This document shows, in pieces, positions 17,314-27,594 of a stretch of 64,000 bases of DNA. The stretch is from an uncultured Flavobacteriia bacterium (lineage in GTDB: Bacteria > Bacteroidota > Bacteroidia > Flavobacteriales_D > Crocinitomicaceae). Position numbers and translations under genes: made by a program. The stretch is taken from positions 1-64,000 of the forward strand of contig CAIQQH010000068.1 in the NCBI GenBank assembly GCA_903873915.1, in the 5' to 3' direction. The notes beneath the pieces were generated by a model that saw only the letters and a program-made list of their open reading frames with translations, had not been told where the DNA came from and searched no databases. The first letter of the stretch is position 1; the number at the start of each line of letters is the position of its first letter.

Positions 17314-17994
17314 TCAATGGTTCGACGGAATAGTGTAGGTGTAGGAAACCGACATAATGTGTTTCGTCAAAGGGTTGCTAGCATTCATCTGATGATCAAT
17401 CATATAACCCACACTGATATCGTGCGGCCCCTTTATTTCTAAGGCCACACCGGCGAACCCACGGTATTTTGAAAATTGCCTTCCACTTGGTCCAATAGCA
17501 GGATTATAGAAAAGCTCAAAGCTTAAAATGGGAGAAAGAAAGCTATTGTTCAAGTCATATTGAACCTGTGTTTTTACGCGTAAAGCTTTGTCAAATTCAG
17601 CATCATACCCCGAACTTGAATTTAAGGTGTTGAAGGTATATTGGTAACGAACGCGCGCTCGAAGTTCCAGTCGTTTTTTTACGAATTTAAACTCAGTATT
17701 GAAATTTAATCGATTGCTAAATAGAAAGTTGCCATACTTATCCAAGGCAAAAATCCCACGGTAATCAATCGATGGTTTGAGCCATTTGCTTACCTTGTAT
17801 TTCAATGTAACTTGAGGAAAAAAGGTTTGATTTGGCGCGGCACTTACACGCGATGTGAAACTCACACCATATTCAAGATCCTTCGTAATCTGACCTTTAA
17901 CACCCGCGTCTGCCCAAAGCATACCAATTGATTGCTGCGAAAAGGCCTTCAGCGACACAAACACAAGAACAAAAACAAAGGGTAGATTTTTCAC
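17314..17994 (-). CDS. DUF2490 outer-membrane beta-barrel protein
   Basis: The 226-residue protein has a signal peptide (FVFVSLKAFSQ, about 1-19) and alternating hydrophobic strands typical of a small beta-barrel (VSFTSRVSA, LRVKTQVQYDL, FELFYNPAI), ending in a strand near the C-terminus. It fits DUF2490, a Bacteroidota family of uncharacterised outer-membrane proteins. It starts 1 bp after the stop of the upstream lipoprotein gene, so the two form a small operon. No function is known. Confidence 0.82.
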   Translation of the reverse strand: MKNLPFVFVLVFVSLKAFSQQSIGMLWADAGVKGQITKDLEYGVSFTSRVSAAPNQTFFPQVTLKYKVSKWLKPSIDYRGIFALDKYGNFLFSNRLNFNTEFKFVKKRLELRARVRYQYTFNTLNSSSGYDAEFDKALRVKTQVQYDLNNSFLSPILSFELFYNPAIGPSGRQFSKYRGFAGVALEIKGPHDISVGYMIDHQMNASNPLTKHIMSVSYTYTIPSNH

Positions 17995-17995
17995 C

Positions 17996-18409
17996 TTAAT
18001 TTTTCTTAATCACGATTTCACCGGCATCAACTGTGCTTTTTTTACCAGTTATTTCAATAGTCACAATGACCGCTTTTTGTTTGTCTGCATTGGCAGGCTG
18101 AGGTAGAACATCTTCGTAAACATATACGGTATATTTCCCAGGTTGAAGGTATCTAAATTGAAATGTTCCATCATAACTCGCGTTGACATCGTCGCTAGGA
18201 ATAGTGTTTCCCTCACCGTAGCAGATGTACACCTTTTCGTCAGAACCGGGATAAACCCCTTCGAGAATTGATCCGCCAACATTGTAGTTGTTCACAGTAA
18301 TTTTTCCAATAATGGAAGAAGAGCCACCCTGTCCTTCTACCTTTTGACAAGCAGAAAAAAGGAAGATTGCCACTGTAGAGAATCCAAAAGCAACAAGAAT
18401 ACGTTTCAT
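17996..18409 (-). CDS. lipoprotein with carboxypeptidase-regulatory-like domain
   Basis: The 137-residue protein has a lipoprotein signal with lipobox FLFSAC (Cys21). A single beta-sandwich follows with the pattern of a SpaA/carboxypeptidase-regulatory-like fold: DDVNASYDGTFQFRYLQPGKYTVYVYED. It should be anchored in the outer membrane facing the periplasm or surface. It is co-transcribed with the DUF2490 barrel gene, so the two may act together. No specific function is assigned. Confidence 0.8.
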   Translation of the reverse strand: MKRILVAFGFSTVAIFLFSACQKVEGQGGSSSIIGKITVNNYNVGGSILEGVYPGSDEKVYICYGEGNTIPSDDVNASYDGTFQFRYLQPGKYTVYVYEDVLPQPANADKQKAVIVTIEITGKKSTVDAGEIVIKKN

Positions 18410-18561
18410 TTGTAGGAATTTTATAAGGACAATGAAATTACGAAAAACAACCTAAGATAGGTTTTAAGCGTCTCAAAGCTACGAATTCATTTAATATATT
18501 CGTAATATTGAAGTAATTTGAGTGTAAGCACAAATTAGAAAACCAAACCTAAAACAACTTT

Positions 18562-21500
18562 ATGAAACGATTTTTACTCGTATTCGCCGTTTTAATATGC
18601 TCTTTTGCAGCAAATTCCCAAATCATTATCAATGAATATTCGTGTTCCAATGTTGCAGGCCCTTTGGATTCCTATGGACAACGCGAAGACTGGATTGAAT
18701 TGTACAACACCTCAGGTGCGGTTGTTGACTTGACCGGGTACTACCTTTCTGACAATTCAAACAACTTGCTGAAATGGCAAATTCCAAGTGGCAGTATCAA
18801 TGGAAACGGTTTTAAAATGGTGTTTTGCTCAAGCAGAGGTACCGTTATTGCAAATGAATACCACCCTACTTTCAATTTGAAGCAAACAGAAGGAGATTGG
18901 ATCATCGTATCAAATCCAGCGGGGAGCGTTGTCGATTCGATCAAAATGATTCACATGACAAAAGCAAACCACTCGGTAGGTCGTTCAACCAATGCTGCTC
19001 CTGATTGGAAATTATTTACCACACCAACGCCGAATGCGAGCAACACCGGGGCCATAAACTTTTATACCCCAACACCGGTTATGAGTCTTGCTCCTGGGTT
19101 CTATACCGGAAGTCAAACCGTAACAATCACCTGTCCGGACCCAACAGCGACAATTCGCTATACGACCAATGGAAATAATCCTACGACAACGTCTACGCTT
19201 TACTCTGGACCAATTACCATATCCGCGACGACTGTTTTACGCGCTGCCGCGTTCAGCACCAATCAAGCATCTTACACCGAAACAAACACTTATTTTATCA
19301 ACGTTACACATACGACACCTGTCGTTTCAATCAGCAGTGCAGATGTCGCGAGTTTGATCATCAACGGACAGCAAAACGGATTAAAAGTGGGTTCTTTTGA
19401 ACTTTTTGGAGATGACGGGACGTTTAGAGATGATGGCCAAGGGGACTTTAATAAGCACGGAAATGACTCATGGGCCTATGCCCAAAAGGGATTCGATTAT
19501 ATTGTTCGAGATCAATATGGTTATGCTGCTGATGTTGAAGACACTTTGTTCCCAGAGAAAAACAGAGCAAACTTCCAGAGATTGATCCTTAAGCCAGCGG
19601 CAAATGACAACTATCCGTTTGAGAATGGAGCGCACATCCGTGATGCCTTTGTGCATACTTTGTCCATTCGTGCGGATTTAAAATTGGATGAAAGAACATG
19701 GAGACCATGTGTTTTGTACATCAATGGGCAATATTGGGGAGTATATGAAATTCGAGAGAAAGCCGACGACCATGATTACACGAAGTTTTACGACAATCAA
19801 GATAAATACCACCTTCAATACTTAAAAACATGGGGTGGAACCTGGCAAGAATATGGAGCTCCAAATGCGCTTCCTGCATGGAATTCACTAACGAGCTATA
19901 TCCTAGCCAACAACATGTCTGTCCCGGCGAATTTCAATTATGCGGACAGCTTGCTCAACTGGCAGTCCATGTGTGATTACTTCGTTTACAACTCCTACGT
20001 AGTTTGTCAAGACTGGTTAAATTGGAATACGGCATGGTGGAGAGGAACGGACACCGCGGGACAACATAAAAAATGGCGCTATGCACTTTGGGACATGGAC
20101 GCGACGTTTGGGCACTACATTAACTACACAGGAATTCCAGATGCAACGGCGAATGCTGACCCATGTAACGTGGAGAACTTACCAAACCCTGGTGGACAAG
20201 GGCATACCGCAATTCTTCAAAAGCTAATCAATGAAAATCCTGCCGTCGAGCAATATTACATCACGCGTTATATCGACTTAATAAACACCTATTTTTCCTG
20301 TACCTACATGAATCAGCTGCTCGACAGTATGATTCTGGAAATAGCCCCCGAGATGCCAGGTCAAATCGCCAAGTGGGGAGGCACTGTTCCCGGCTGGCAA
20401 GCCGCGGTGCTGCAGTTAAAAAACTTTATTAACGCACGCTGTGTGGCTCTTCAACAAGGATTGATTGATTGCTACCAACTTACTGGTCCTTTTGCCGTGA
20501 CATTCAATGTGTCACCACCACTTTCGGGAGAGATTAAGGTGAACTCTATTTGGGCGCCTACGTACCCGTGGTCTACAAGCTACTTTGGTGGTGTCGGCAC
20601 CAACTTAGTTGCAAAAGCGAATCCTGGGTTTGTTTTCGACCATTGGGAATATACCACAGGCCCACTCGGCTCAGCCATTACTCAAGACACAAACAGCATC
20701 AACATCAATGGAGTTGAAAATATCGTTGCGGTATTCCTTGTAGACAATCCTGATTTAGATGGTGACGGATTATTGAATGTGGATGAAGGTGTGATCGGCA
20801 CCAACCCAAACAACCCAGACACAGACGGCGATGGAGAAAACGACAGTTTAGAAGTGGGGCCAAACATCCTAACTCCACTTGATACAGATGGCGACGGAAT
20901 TATTGATGCGCTTGAATCTTCTATTGTTGATACAGATGGAGATGGTGTATTTGATGAATTTGACCCTGCCAATACGGATCCTTGTATTCCGAACATAAAT
21001 GCGGGTCCTTGTGACCAAGACAATGACGGCTTAACAAACGCACAAGAAGGAACCTTGGGTACCAATCCGACCAATCCAGATACGGATGGCGATGGAATTA
21101 GCGATGGCATGGAAGTCACCAACGGTTCAAATCCACTGAATCCGTGTGACCCGAACAACACATTTCCTGGTTGCCTGGTGGATACTGATGCTGACGGTGT
21201 AACAGATGCGCAAGAGGCGGTGGATGGAACAAGTACAACAGATCCATGCTCGTATTTGGTAGCATCAATCACACTGCCGATCACGTCAGGTACGGATTGC
21301 GACAGCGACGGTTTATTGGATATAGATGAAATCGCAAATGGCAGCAATCCGTTTGATCCATGTGATCCGAATAATGCTGGAATAGATTGCATCAATGGCA
21401 TCTATCTTCCAACAGGATTCTCGCCAAATGGCAATGGTCCAAACATGAATGAAACATTGGACATCCTCGTTGGACAAGATGTAGCAAGCTTCACGCTATA

Positions 21501-21675
21501 CATCTATGATCGCTGGGGGAATAAGATGATTCAAACAAGTGATAAAAACTTTACTTGGGATGGAAGCTACGATGGGAAACCTTGCAATGCAGGTGTTTAT
21601 GCTTATATTCTCGACGTGAAATTTGTGACTGGCATTGAGGAAACGCGCTCAGGCAATATCACATTAATCCGATGA
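18562..21675 (+). CDS. T9SS type B secreted protein with lamin-tail, chitobiase-like, CotH and TSP3 domains
   Basis: The 1037-residue protein has a signal peptide (about 1-19), a lamin-tail domain (about 20-135; [15 protein letters not shown]), a chitobiase/hexosaminidase C-terminal-like domain (about 165-250), a CotH kinase-like domain (about 260-640), a repeat-like beta domain (about 650-730), calcium-binding thrombospondin type 3 repeats rich in DTDGDG (about 730-945) and a gliding-associated type B sorting domain (about 950-1037; [16 protein letters not shown]). The CotH signature WDMDATFG begins at Trp510, with Asp511 and Asp513 in place. CotH proteins of spore coats are atypical kinases that phosphorylate proteins. 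Here a cell-surface or released enzyme is predicted. The gene overlaps the next PorP/SprF gene by 4 bp. Confidence 0.9.
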   Translation: MKRFLLVFAVLICSFAANSQIIINEYSCSNVAGPLDSYGQREDWIELYNTSGAVVDLTGYYLSDNSNNLLKWQIPSGSINGNGFKMVFCSSRGTVIANEYHPTFNLKQTEGDWIIVSNPAGSVVDSIKMIHMTKANHSVGRSTNAAPDWKLFTTPTPNASNTGAINFYTPTPVMSLAPGFYTGSQTVTITCPDPTATIRYTTNGNNPTTTSTLYSGPITISATTVLRAAAFSTNQASYTETNTYFINVTHTTPVVSISSADVASLIINGQQNGLKVGSFELFGDDGTFRDDGQGDFNKHGNDSWAYAQKGFDYIVRDQYGYAADVEDTLFPEKNRANFQRLILKPAANDNYPFENGAHIRDAFVHTLSIRADLKLDERTWRPCVLYINGQYWGVYEIREKADDHDYTKFYDNQDKYHLQYLKTWGGTWQEYGAPNALPAWNSLTSYILANNMSVPANFNYADSLLNWQSMCDYFVYNSYVVCQDWLNWNTAWWRGTDTAGQHKKWRYALWDMDATFGHYINYTGIPDATANADPCNVENLPNPGGQGHTAILQKLINENPAVEQYYITRYIDLINTYFSCTYMNQLLDSMILEIAPEMPGQIAKWGGTVPGWQAAVLQLKNFINARCVALQQGLIDCYQLTGPFAVTFNVSPPLSGEIKVNSIWAPTYPWSTSYFGGVGTNLVAKANPGFVFDHWEYTTGPLGSAITQDTNSININGVENIVAVFLVDNPDLDGDGLLNVDEGVIGTNPNNPDTDGDGENDSLEVGPNILTPLDTDGDGIIDALESSIVDTDGDGVFDEFDPANTDPCIPNINAGPCDQDNDGLTNAQEGTLGTNPTNPDTDGDGISDGMEVTNGSNPLNPCDPNNTFPGCLVDTDADGVTDAQEAVDGTSTTDPCSYLVASITLPITSGTDCDSDGLLDIDEIANGSNPFDPCDPNNAGIDCINGIYLPTGFSPNGNGPNMNETLDILVGQDVASFTLYIYDRWGNKMIQTSDKNFTWDGSYDGKPCNAGVYAYILDVKFVTGIEETRSGNITLIR

Positions 21676-22700
21676 TGATGAAAAGAGGATTGATCGCAAT
21701 TGCTTTTGTCTTACCGTTTTTAAGCGCCGCACAGGACATTCATTTTTCGCAGACCGCACAAACGCCTTTGTTGATTAACCCGGCATGTGCTGGTGTTTAC
21801 GACGGGTGGGAGCGCGTGGTTGTCAATCACCGCAATCAATGGCTTGGTGCAGGAACACAGTTTATGACCACTGCAGTTGCTGCAGACGCCAATTTTGGGA
21901 AGAACCGCGACAACTCTAAAGCGCACATGGGCCTTGGTTTGTTGTTTTACAATGACATTGGCGGAGATTCGCGCTTTGGCAATCAAACCGGCGCAATCAC
22001 TTTAAGCGGAATTTTGCCAATGGGTAAAACGGGTCATATCCTTTCCGCTGGAATTCAGGGTGGTTTTGGCAACCGAACAGCGGATTATTCAAAATTGAGC
22101 TTTTCTTCTCAATGGTCTGGTGCTGGTTTTGATCAAACGATTGCATCGGGCGAAGCGGCAGCAGCGTCATTTCACTACATTGATGCATCTGCCGGTATTT
22201 ACTACGTGTACGACGGAGGAAAATCAACCTTTGCCCGCAACAATGACTTTAAACTTCAATTGGGGGTTTCCGGCTATCACCTGAATCGCCCCGTATTGAA
22301 ATATGCGACAGTGAATGGTGACCGCATGTACAGTAAGTTCGTTTTTCACGGTGCGGTAACTACAGACCTCGCAGGTACAGATTGGTCTTTGGATGCCAGT
22401 GTCTTAGAGTTTATTCAAGGCCCCCACTTGGAAACAATCCTTGGAATGATGTTCAAATACCGCTTCAAAGACGGAACAAAAATTACAGGATATAGCCAAG
22501 ATGCGTACTTTGGTTTTGGGGCGTATTACCGCTTGAATGATGCGGTAATTCCATCTATTTTGGTTGACTTCCGTGGATTCCGTTTCGGTGTTTCTTACGA
22601 TGCAACAGTATCTTCGATGGTGCGCGCGTACAAAGGAGGTTCTATCGAATTTTCGTTGTCCTACACAAACTTAAGTCACGCCTTATTTAAAAAGCGATAG
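21672..22700 (+). CDS. PorP/SprF family type IX secretion outer-membrane protein
   Basis: The 342-residue protein has a signal peptide (about 1-20) and the PorP/SprF start of the mature region ([20 protein letters not shown]). A beta-barrel with repeated [12 protein letters not shown] and [11 protein letters not shown] strands follows. SprF-like proteins help secretion or surface attachment of particular T9SS cargo. The start codon overlaps the stop of the CotH-containing type B cargo by 4 bp (ATGA), so translation is coupled and this copy is very likely dedicated to that cargo. A second PorP/SprF gene lies at the right end of the window. Confidence 0.92.
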   Translation: MMMKRGLIAIAFVLPFLSAAQDIHFSQTAQTPLLINPACAGVYDGWERVVVNHRNQWLGAGTQFMTTAVAADANFGKNRDNSKAHMGLGLLFYNDIGGDSRFGNQTGAITLSGILPMGKTGHILSAGIQGGFGNRTADYSKLSFSSQWSGAGFDQTIASGEAAAASFHYIDASAGIYYVYDGGKSTFARNNDFKLQLGVSGYHLNRPVLKYATVNGDRMYSKFVFHGAVTTDLAGTDWSLDASVLEFIQGPHLETILGMMFKYRFKDGTKITGYSQDAYFGFGAYYRLNDAVIPSILVDFRGFRFGVSYDATVSSMVRAYKGGSIEFSLSYTNLSHALFKKR

Positions 22701-22783
22701 ACTTAAACCTTCCAATGTAATTTGGGATGCTGTAGCGATTTCCTTTGGAACCTTTAATCCTATGCCGCATATATCAATCAATT

Positions 22784-22805
22784 CCTCTGTGCCTCTGCGG
22801 TAAAA
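22784..22805. repeat. interspersed CTCTGCGGTAAAA-type fragment
   Basis: The intergenic string CCTCTGTGCCTCTGCGG, ending in TAAAA, resembles dispersed intergenic repeats of Bacteroidota and matches, inverted, the fragment at 12797-12810. It may be a decayed mobile or transcribed repeat. Confidence 0.35.
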
Positions 22806-22871
22806 TAACTGAATATGTCAACAAGCGCGCAAATAAGTCTAAATTGTCGACCTAATTTTGGACCGGACCTT

Positions 22872-23114
22872 TTATTTCTTAGCCAATCCCCGAAAGAAAG
22901 ATATGATGCGGTGGCGGAATAAAAATAGAATAAGCAAATAAGGGATAAGCATCAAGTACAAGATACCAGAGTTGATGCTATTTCCGAATGACCCCTCATC
23001 CAATCCTGACCCCTGCTCGGTCATCATACGACATTGCGAACACCCTTGTGAAAAGGAATGTGCTGCACACACAAAAAGTACTGCAACGGTTAAGATGAAT
23101 TGACGAATTTTCAT
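22872..23114 (-). CDS. small CxxC membrane protein
   Basis: The 80-residue protein has a signal peptide (about 1-22), then QGCSQCRMMTEQ with a CxxC pair, and one C-terminal membrane helix (about residues 49-68) followed by a basic end (RHRIISFFRGLAKK). Similar small proteins, with a QCxxCR motif after the signal peptide and a single helix, occur in Bacteroidota, in my recollection often near cytochrome oxidase assembly genes; no such genes are visible here. The CxxC should face the periplasm and could bind metal or take part in thiol exchange, which is inference. Confidence 0.7.
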   Translation of the reverse strand: MKIRQFILTVAVLFVCAAHSFSQGCSQCRMMTEQGSGLDEGSFGNSINSGILYLMLIPYLLILFLFRHRIISFFRGLAKK

Positions 23115-23191
23115 GAAACAAAGGTACTACAAAATGCAATTAGCGCTTTTGTTTTTCGAAAAAATCAACAGTATAGTTCTCTATTTCTCCA

Positions 23192-23222
23192 TTCGAAATC
23201 CACAGATTTTAGCGTAACTTTG
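23192..23222 (+). promoter_or_regulatory. candidate promoter of the TPR lipoprotein gene
   Basis: TTCG at 23192-23195, a 19-nt spacer and a perfect TAACTTTG at 23215-23222 match the Bacteroidota pattern of TTG/TTTG, about 19 nt, TAnnTTTG. The start codon lies 24 nt further on. Confidence 0.5.
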
Positions 23223-23245
23223 CTGCTCGATATCAAGCGCGCTTC

Positions 23246-24295
23246 ATGAAACAGCTATTATTTATCACGCTCCTTCTTTTTACTGCATGCACAGGAAATG
23301 AGCAATTGACAAAAGTTCCCAAAGATTTGGATAGTTTGGTGGTTTTTCGTCAAAAGGAATTCAACGCGAATCCAAAAAATGCTGAAGCCCGAAAGTTGTT
23401 GGTCGCGGCTTTGGTGACTCGGGGCACCCAACGTATGAAAACACAGGATTTTAAAGGAGCGCTGAAGGATGCTGCCACGGCCTTTGGAAAGGACAGCACA
23501 GCGTTTGAATCGCGTCTTTTGTATGCCAATGTGTTGAACAACAGTCCAGATCGATCAGAAGACGACAAAGCCATTGCCAAAAGACATTACAAGGTGTTGC
23601 TAAAACAACAACCGAAAAACGCGATAGTTCTCGTTGGTCTTGCCTCATCCTTTGCCCAATTGATGGATTTCGAAAGCGCATTTAAGTACATCCGTAAGGC
23701 ACAAAAAATTGACCCGAGATATAGAGATTCTTATACTTTGGAAGGGTCAATTTATCGTCTTTTGGCGCAAATGGAAGAAGACCCGCGTTATTTGGAAAAA
23801 GCAAAGTCGGCCTATGAGCGCGCAGTTCAAGAAGACCCAAAATTCTACGAGGCGGACATGATGCTGGGAATGCTTTATGAGGCAGAAGGAAATCCAATAT
23901 GTATGGAATACTATACCACAGCCGTGAAGCTTCAGCCGAAGAATCCTGAAGTCATCTTCTCCCTGGCCTATGCCAAACAACAGTTCAATGAACCAAATGA
24001 AGCACTCCGTTTGTACCGCAAAATGGTGGTACTCGACACGGCGTTTTATCAGGCACAAGCACTCAATCAAATTGGGGTGATTAAACAATACGAATACAAG
24101 GAAATAGACAGCGCCATTTATTATTACAATTCAGCAACCTTGAGCAATCCAACCTTGTCCAATGCCTGGCATAATTTAGGAGTCTGCTATGAACAAAAAG
24201 GAGAGCGCATCAAGGCGATTGCTGCATACCGTTGGGCTGTAAAATACGACCCCAACATGAAGATTTCGAAAGACCGAATTGAAGCTCTGCTTTAA
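23246..24295 (+). CDS. TPR-repeat lipoprotein
   Basis: The 349-residue protein has a lipoprotein signal with lipobox LLFTAC (Cys15). It is then built of tetratricopeptide repeats through its length (GALKDAATAFGKDSTAF, AYERAVQEDPKFYEADMMLG, AWHNLGVCYEQKGERIKAIAAY). TPR lipoproteins serve as assembly scaffolds in the envelope; the partner is unknown. The next membrane-protein gene starts 3 bp after the stop, so the two are co-transcribed. Confidence 0.87.
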   Translation: MKQLLFITLLLFTACTGNEQLTKVPKDLDSLVVFRQKEFNANPKNAEARKLLVAALVTRGTQRMKTQDFKGALKDAATAFGKDSTAFESRLLYANVLNNSPDRSEDDKAIAKRHYKVLLKQQPKNAIVLVGLASSFAQLMDFESAFKYIRKAQKIDPRYRDSYTLEGSIYRLLAQMEEDPRYLEKAKSAYERAVQEDPKFYEADMMLGMLYEAEGNPICMEYYTTAVKLQPKNPEVIFSLAYAKQQFNEPNEALRLYRKMVVLDTAFYQAQALNQIGVIKQYEYKEIDSAIYYYNSATLSNPTLSNAWHNLGVCYEQKGERIKAIAAYRWAVKYDPNMKISKDRIEALL

Positions 24296-24298
24296 GCG

Positions 24299-24886
24299 AT
24301 GAAGTTGAATCCAAAGTTTATTCAAGTGGCAGCCGATGCCGCTATCCCGCTCATGGGTTTTTTCCTGTGGGAATGGAACCTCTATTTTATATTCCTTTTT
24401 TATCTGATCGATTTATTTGCAACAGAAAACATCGCTCATTTATCTGCTCGAAAAATCAATGAATACCATGCTCAAAAACGGCTTGACCTAAAGCGCCCAG
24501 TCATTTCTTTGGCCTTGTTTATGGCTTCATTGTTCGTTGTACATGCTTTCATTGCCGCCGCAGTTCCCGGAATTGATTTTAAAAAGGAGGCGCTTGCATT
24601 TTGGTCGTATGAAGACATGGGAATCGCACAAGGTTACGTATTGATTCCACTTGTCTTATTTGTCGCCATTCAGCGCTACCGTATGGAGTTTTTGCTGCGC
24701 GGAAAATTCCGAACAATACAACTTTATGTTTTTTGGCAGGGACATTTTCGCATGTATTTCATGCTGATCGGAAGCGTGGGAATTGCACTTGGGCTCGCGT
24801 TATTGATCACCCTTCCTGAACTTGTGTATGTCTTGTCTGCGATAGCTTCCACAACGCTATATACGCTTTATTTTAAAGCAGACTGA
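24299..24886 (+). CDS. integral membrane protein of unknown function
   Basis: The 195-residue protein has about five hydrophobic helices (residues 13-38, 64-90, 110-125, 145-170 and 172-190) and no signal peptide. The first part (AAIPLMGFFLWEWNLYFIFLFYLIDLF) loosely recalls DUF6498-type membrane proteins, but I cannot confirm that. It starts 3 bp after the TPR lipoprotein gene and overlaps the convergent flippase-like gene by 19 bp. Confidence 0.75.
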   Translation: MKLNPKFIQVAADAAIPLMGFFLWEWNLYFIFLFYLIDLFATENIAHLSARKINEYHAQKRLDLKRPVISLALFMASLFVVHAFIAAAVPGIDFKKEALAFWSYEDMGIAQGYVLIPLVLFVAIQRYRMEFLLRGKFRTIQLYVFWQGHFRMYFMLIGSVGIALGLALLITLPELVYVLSAIASTTLYTLYFKAD

Positions 24887-26055
24887 CCCGTTCGTTTAAC
24901 CCAGCGCGGCAGTAGAATAGCCCCAATAAAAAGGTAGGGGAAATAAGAAATTAAACGCCACAGCACGGCAATTCCAGCCAGCATGGCAGCAGACATCCCG
25001 AAAGGCATCAACAATTCTCCAAAGGCATATTCAGCAACGCCACTTCCACCAGGCGTAGGACTAATCAACATAAAGATCCAGAGCACCAGTTGTTTTCCGA
25101 GGATGAGCATATGGTCCATTATTCCTAAATGGAGAAAGGCCTGAAGTAAAGCGTTGATCACCAAATAACGACAAATCCAGCTGCAGCATGTGGAAATAAA
25201 AGTATTGCCCCAAAAGGAAAGCGGTTCTTTTCGCAGTTCTTTGGATGAAACGATTAAGTCCTCCGCTGTGCGCGAAACACCATTTTTCCAGCGCTTCAAA
25301 AAGGGAAGTTTAAAAAGTGTGTTTAGGAACCAAGCTGACCATGAGGGCAGAATAAATACCGCAAAAAACAGAAATAGACAGGCCAGAAGAATAATTGAAA
25401 AACCAATCCAAAATACCCATTGAACACCCAAACTATAGCTTGTGCTTTCAGGAAAAAGAGTGCTGCTACTGATAAAGAAAAAGACGAGAGGAATCATAAG
25501 GACATAAAACAAGTTGTCCATCATCGTGGTGATGAAAACGATGGCTGTTGAACGACCCAAGGGTATTTTTTCCCGATTTAAAATAAACATGGCAACGGCT
25601 GCCCCACCAACAACACCCGGGGAAAGTGCTGAGGCAAACTCCCACAACATAATCACATGAAACGAAGATTTCCAACTGAGCTTCTTCCGCGTCAATACAC
25701 GAATTCGAATCATGTAAAAGAGGTCGCGACCAACCATGAAAAGAACGGCAATGAAGATCCACATGAAGGAAGACCTTGTCCATTCGAGCTGCTTTAAAGC
25801 ATCAGAGGCATGCTGCTTGATGTAATCGCCCTGAGGCACAGCCATGAATTCGTGTTGGTTGTGGATGTCAATTTTTCCATTTTCGTTGGCGTCATGCCAC
25901 GCATAATTTCCCGTCTGGTCAGCCACCCTTACAAATTGCACGTGACGAACACCAGAAAACAACATGATTGCGGCAATCAATAACCCTAAGCCAACCGCCA
26001 ACCAAATTTTCCATGGCTTGAAGGATTTCTTCAGGATGTCGTGCTGCTCTTCCAT
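24868..26055 (-). CDS. lysylphosphatidylglycerol synthase TM-region / YbhN family protein
   Basis: The 395-residue protein is a polytopic inner-membrane protein with the UPF0104/YbhN core (ALSPGVVGGAAVAMFIL, PTPGGSGVAEYAFGELLMPFG), the pattern shared with the flippase half of MprF. It has no C-terminal aminoacyl-transferase part. After the first helix, about 60 residues with an EF-hand-like DANENGKIDIHNQHEF stretch precede the second helix and probably face the periplasm, an unusual insertion. Lipid translocation is inferred from family. It begins 3 bp after the Big_5 lipoprotein gene. Confidence 0.85.
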   Translation of the reverse strand: MEEQHDILKKSFKPWKIWLAVGLGLLIAAIMLFSGVRHVQFVRVADQTGNYAWHDANENGKIDIHNQHEFMAVPQGDYIKQHASDALKQLEWTRSSFMWIFIAVLFMVGRDLFYMIRIRVLTRKKLSWKSSFHVIMLWEFASALSPGVVGGAAVAMFILNREKIPLGRSTAIVFITTMMDNLFYVLMIPLVFFFISSSTLFPESTSYSLGVQWVFWIGFSIILLACLFLFFAVFILPSWSAWFLNTLFKLPFLKRWKNGVSRTAEDLIVSSKELRKEPLSFWGNTFISTCCSWICRYLVINALLQAFLHLGIMDHMLILGKQLVLWIFMLISPTPGGSGVAEYAFGELLMPFGMSAAMLAGIAVLWRLISYFPYLFIGAILLPRWVKRTGQSALK

Positions 26056-26058
26056 TAG

Positions 26059-27594
26059 CTAGGGCTGTAATTCAACAGAAACATCCCAGTTCGCCCTCAC
26101 TTTTGTCGGCTTTGAAAAGCGATACACGGCCTCAGGTTGAATGCGTTGTTTTAAATCGCCCTCACTCCACTTGCCATCTCCGTTAAAGTCTTCGATCAAA
26201 ACAAAGGTGTATTCGGCAGGTTCCAAGTAGTCGTATTGTACCGTTGTTCCGCCACTGCAAAGACGCTCACTTATGGTTTCATTGCCTCGTTTTAACTGAA
26301 GAATCAAGGGTCCGGTGAAGTCGCGCAACACAGCGTAAAGCACCCCAAAGTCTTCCAGCTCTCCATATTGAAAAGTGAATCCAGTAGAATCCATAACCTG
26401 GGTGCTCCCACAATTTATGGATCCTTTTTTAAAGACGACCACCCCTTTTTCTACTTTGGTTGTGGTAACAACAGTAAACTGATTCATATCGCGATAGGCA
26501 AGATGAAATGGCACGAAACTCGAGTCAGCTAAATTTTTCACGAAGATAAACCCGCTGTCGAGCGCTGTAATTCTGCCATTTACCGAAAATGTAAGTGTAT
26601 CCAAAGGGGTGTACAATCCCCCTTTTCGTTTCGACTCAATCCGAATGGGAAAAGCTTTATCTTTCGCGGAAATACGTGTGCGAAGAGTGTCCACAAAAGT
26701 GTCTTTCAGCACGACTAAATTGGACTCTGTCAGGTCAGAAAATCTTTGGTAAATATAAAGACTGTCTTCGGTGATGTGTGAAAGACCACCATTTTCTAAG
26801 AGCGAACCATTCAGCGAAAGCGTGGCATCCAACAACGAGAAGTTTGCCCCGACAACATAGCGATTGATGCCCGCCGTTTTAAATGTATTCACCTTTCTTT
26901 TTGTAACTGGGTTGAACATTCGAACAGCAAGAGTGTCAATCTTTCCTGCTTGAATATCAGCGGTGTCGGAAGAAAATCCACAGCGTTCTTGTGGCTGAAT
27001 GCTCAAGTCTCCGTTCAGATCTTCGAAGGCACGAACCACATATTTTCCATTCCGCAAATAGCGAAATCGCGCCATGCCATCCCTACCAGTCTTCGCAAAA
27101 TAGTACGGACTCACCTCGTTGGTGTCTGTAAACAAACCAACAACAATTTTATCCATTGGAGCAAGGGACCATGCATCGGTGACATTCACGCAGAGCTCAG
27201 CGGAATCAATGCTTGTCCCTGTTGAAAAGACGTATTGAATCAATGAATCATTGCCCTCGGTGACGTCTTTAATTGTTCCGTTGAATGAAACCACATAGGT
27301 GGTGTTCGGCTTGAAATCTCCGTCAAGTTTCACCGTGACTTGCTTCTTATTCAGTTGGGCGTCGAGCTTAATGCCTCCTGGAACTATACTCATTGTTTGC
27401 AGTGGGCTGCTCAATTGGATATACTCGTCAAAATCTAGTGTAAAGGATTTTTGATCGAATCCGACCGTACCATTTTCTGGATTTGTTTGCGTTGGGTTGG
27501 GCGCAACCGTGTCTTTTTCACCTCCTGTAATAGTGCCTACCTGAGCGCAGGAGCTGAGCAGCAGGGCAAGAATTATAAACAGTCGGAAATCCAT
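26059..27594 (-). CDS. Big_5 (Ig-like) domain lipoprotein
   Basis: The 511-residue protein starts MDFRLFI at the ATG at 27594; a TTG 6 bp upstream is also in frame. The lipobox is LLLSSC. The N-terminal Ig-like Big_5 domain covers about residues 25-125 (PNPTQTNPENGTVGFDQKSFTLDFDEYI, YVVSFNGTIKDVTEGN). Further beta-sandwich repeats follow (MARFRYLRNGKYVVRAFEDLNGDL, EYTFVLIEDFNGDGKWSEGD). This arrangement is common in Bacteroidota outer-membrane lipoproteins whose role is unknown. The start lies 22 bp inside the end of msrC and the stop is 3 bp before the flippase-like gene, so all three form one operon. Confidence 0.85.
   Translation of the reverse strand: MDFRLFIILALLLSSCAQVGTITGGEKDTVAPNPTQTNPENGTVGFDQKSFTLDFDEYIQLSSPLQTMSIVPGGIKLDAQLNKKQVTVKLDGDFKPNTTYVVSFNGTIKDVTEGNDSLIQYVFSTGTSIDSAELCVNVTDAWSLAPMDKIVVGLFTDTNEVSPYYFAKTGRDGMARFRYLRNGKYVVRAFEDLNGDLSIQPQERCGFSSDTADIQAGKIDTLAVRMFNPVTKRKVNTFKTAGINRYVVGANFSLLDATLSLNGSLLENGGLSHITEDSLYIYQRFSDLTESNLVVLKDTFVDTLRTRISAKDKAFPIRIESKRKGGLYTPLDTLTFSVNGRITALDSGFIFVKNLADSSFVPFHLAYRDMNQFTVVTTTKVEKGVVVFKKGSINCGSTQVMDSTGFTFQYGELEDFGVLYAVLRDFTGPLILQLKRGNETISERLCSGGTTVQYDYLEPAEYTFVLIEDFNGDGKWSEGDLKQRIQPEAVYRFSKPTKVRANWDVSVELQP

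Noticed and set aside
20682-21401. 239-residue antisense frame in the TSP3-repeat section
   Set aside because: Repeated DTDGDG codons create an open reverse frame of low complexity. The sense protein has clear domains.
24868-26055. Full MprF lysylphosphatidylglycerol synthase
   Set aside because: Only the membrane flippase-like part is present; the aminoacyl-transfer domain is missing, so the synthase name would mislead.
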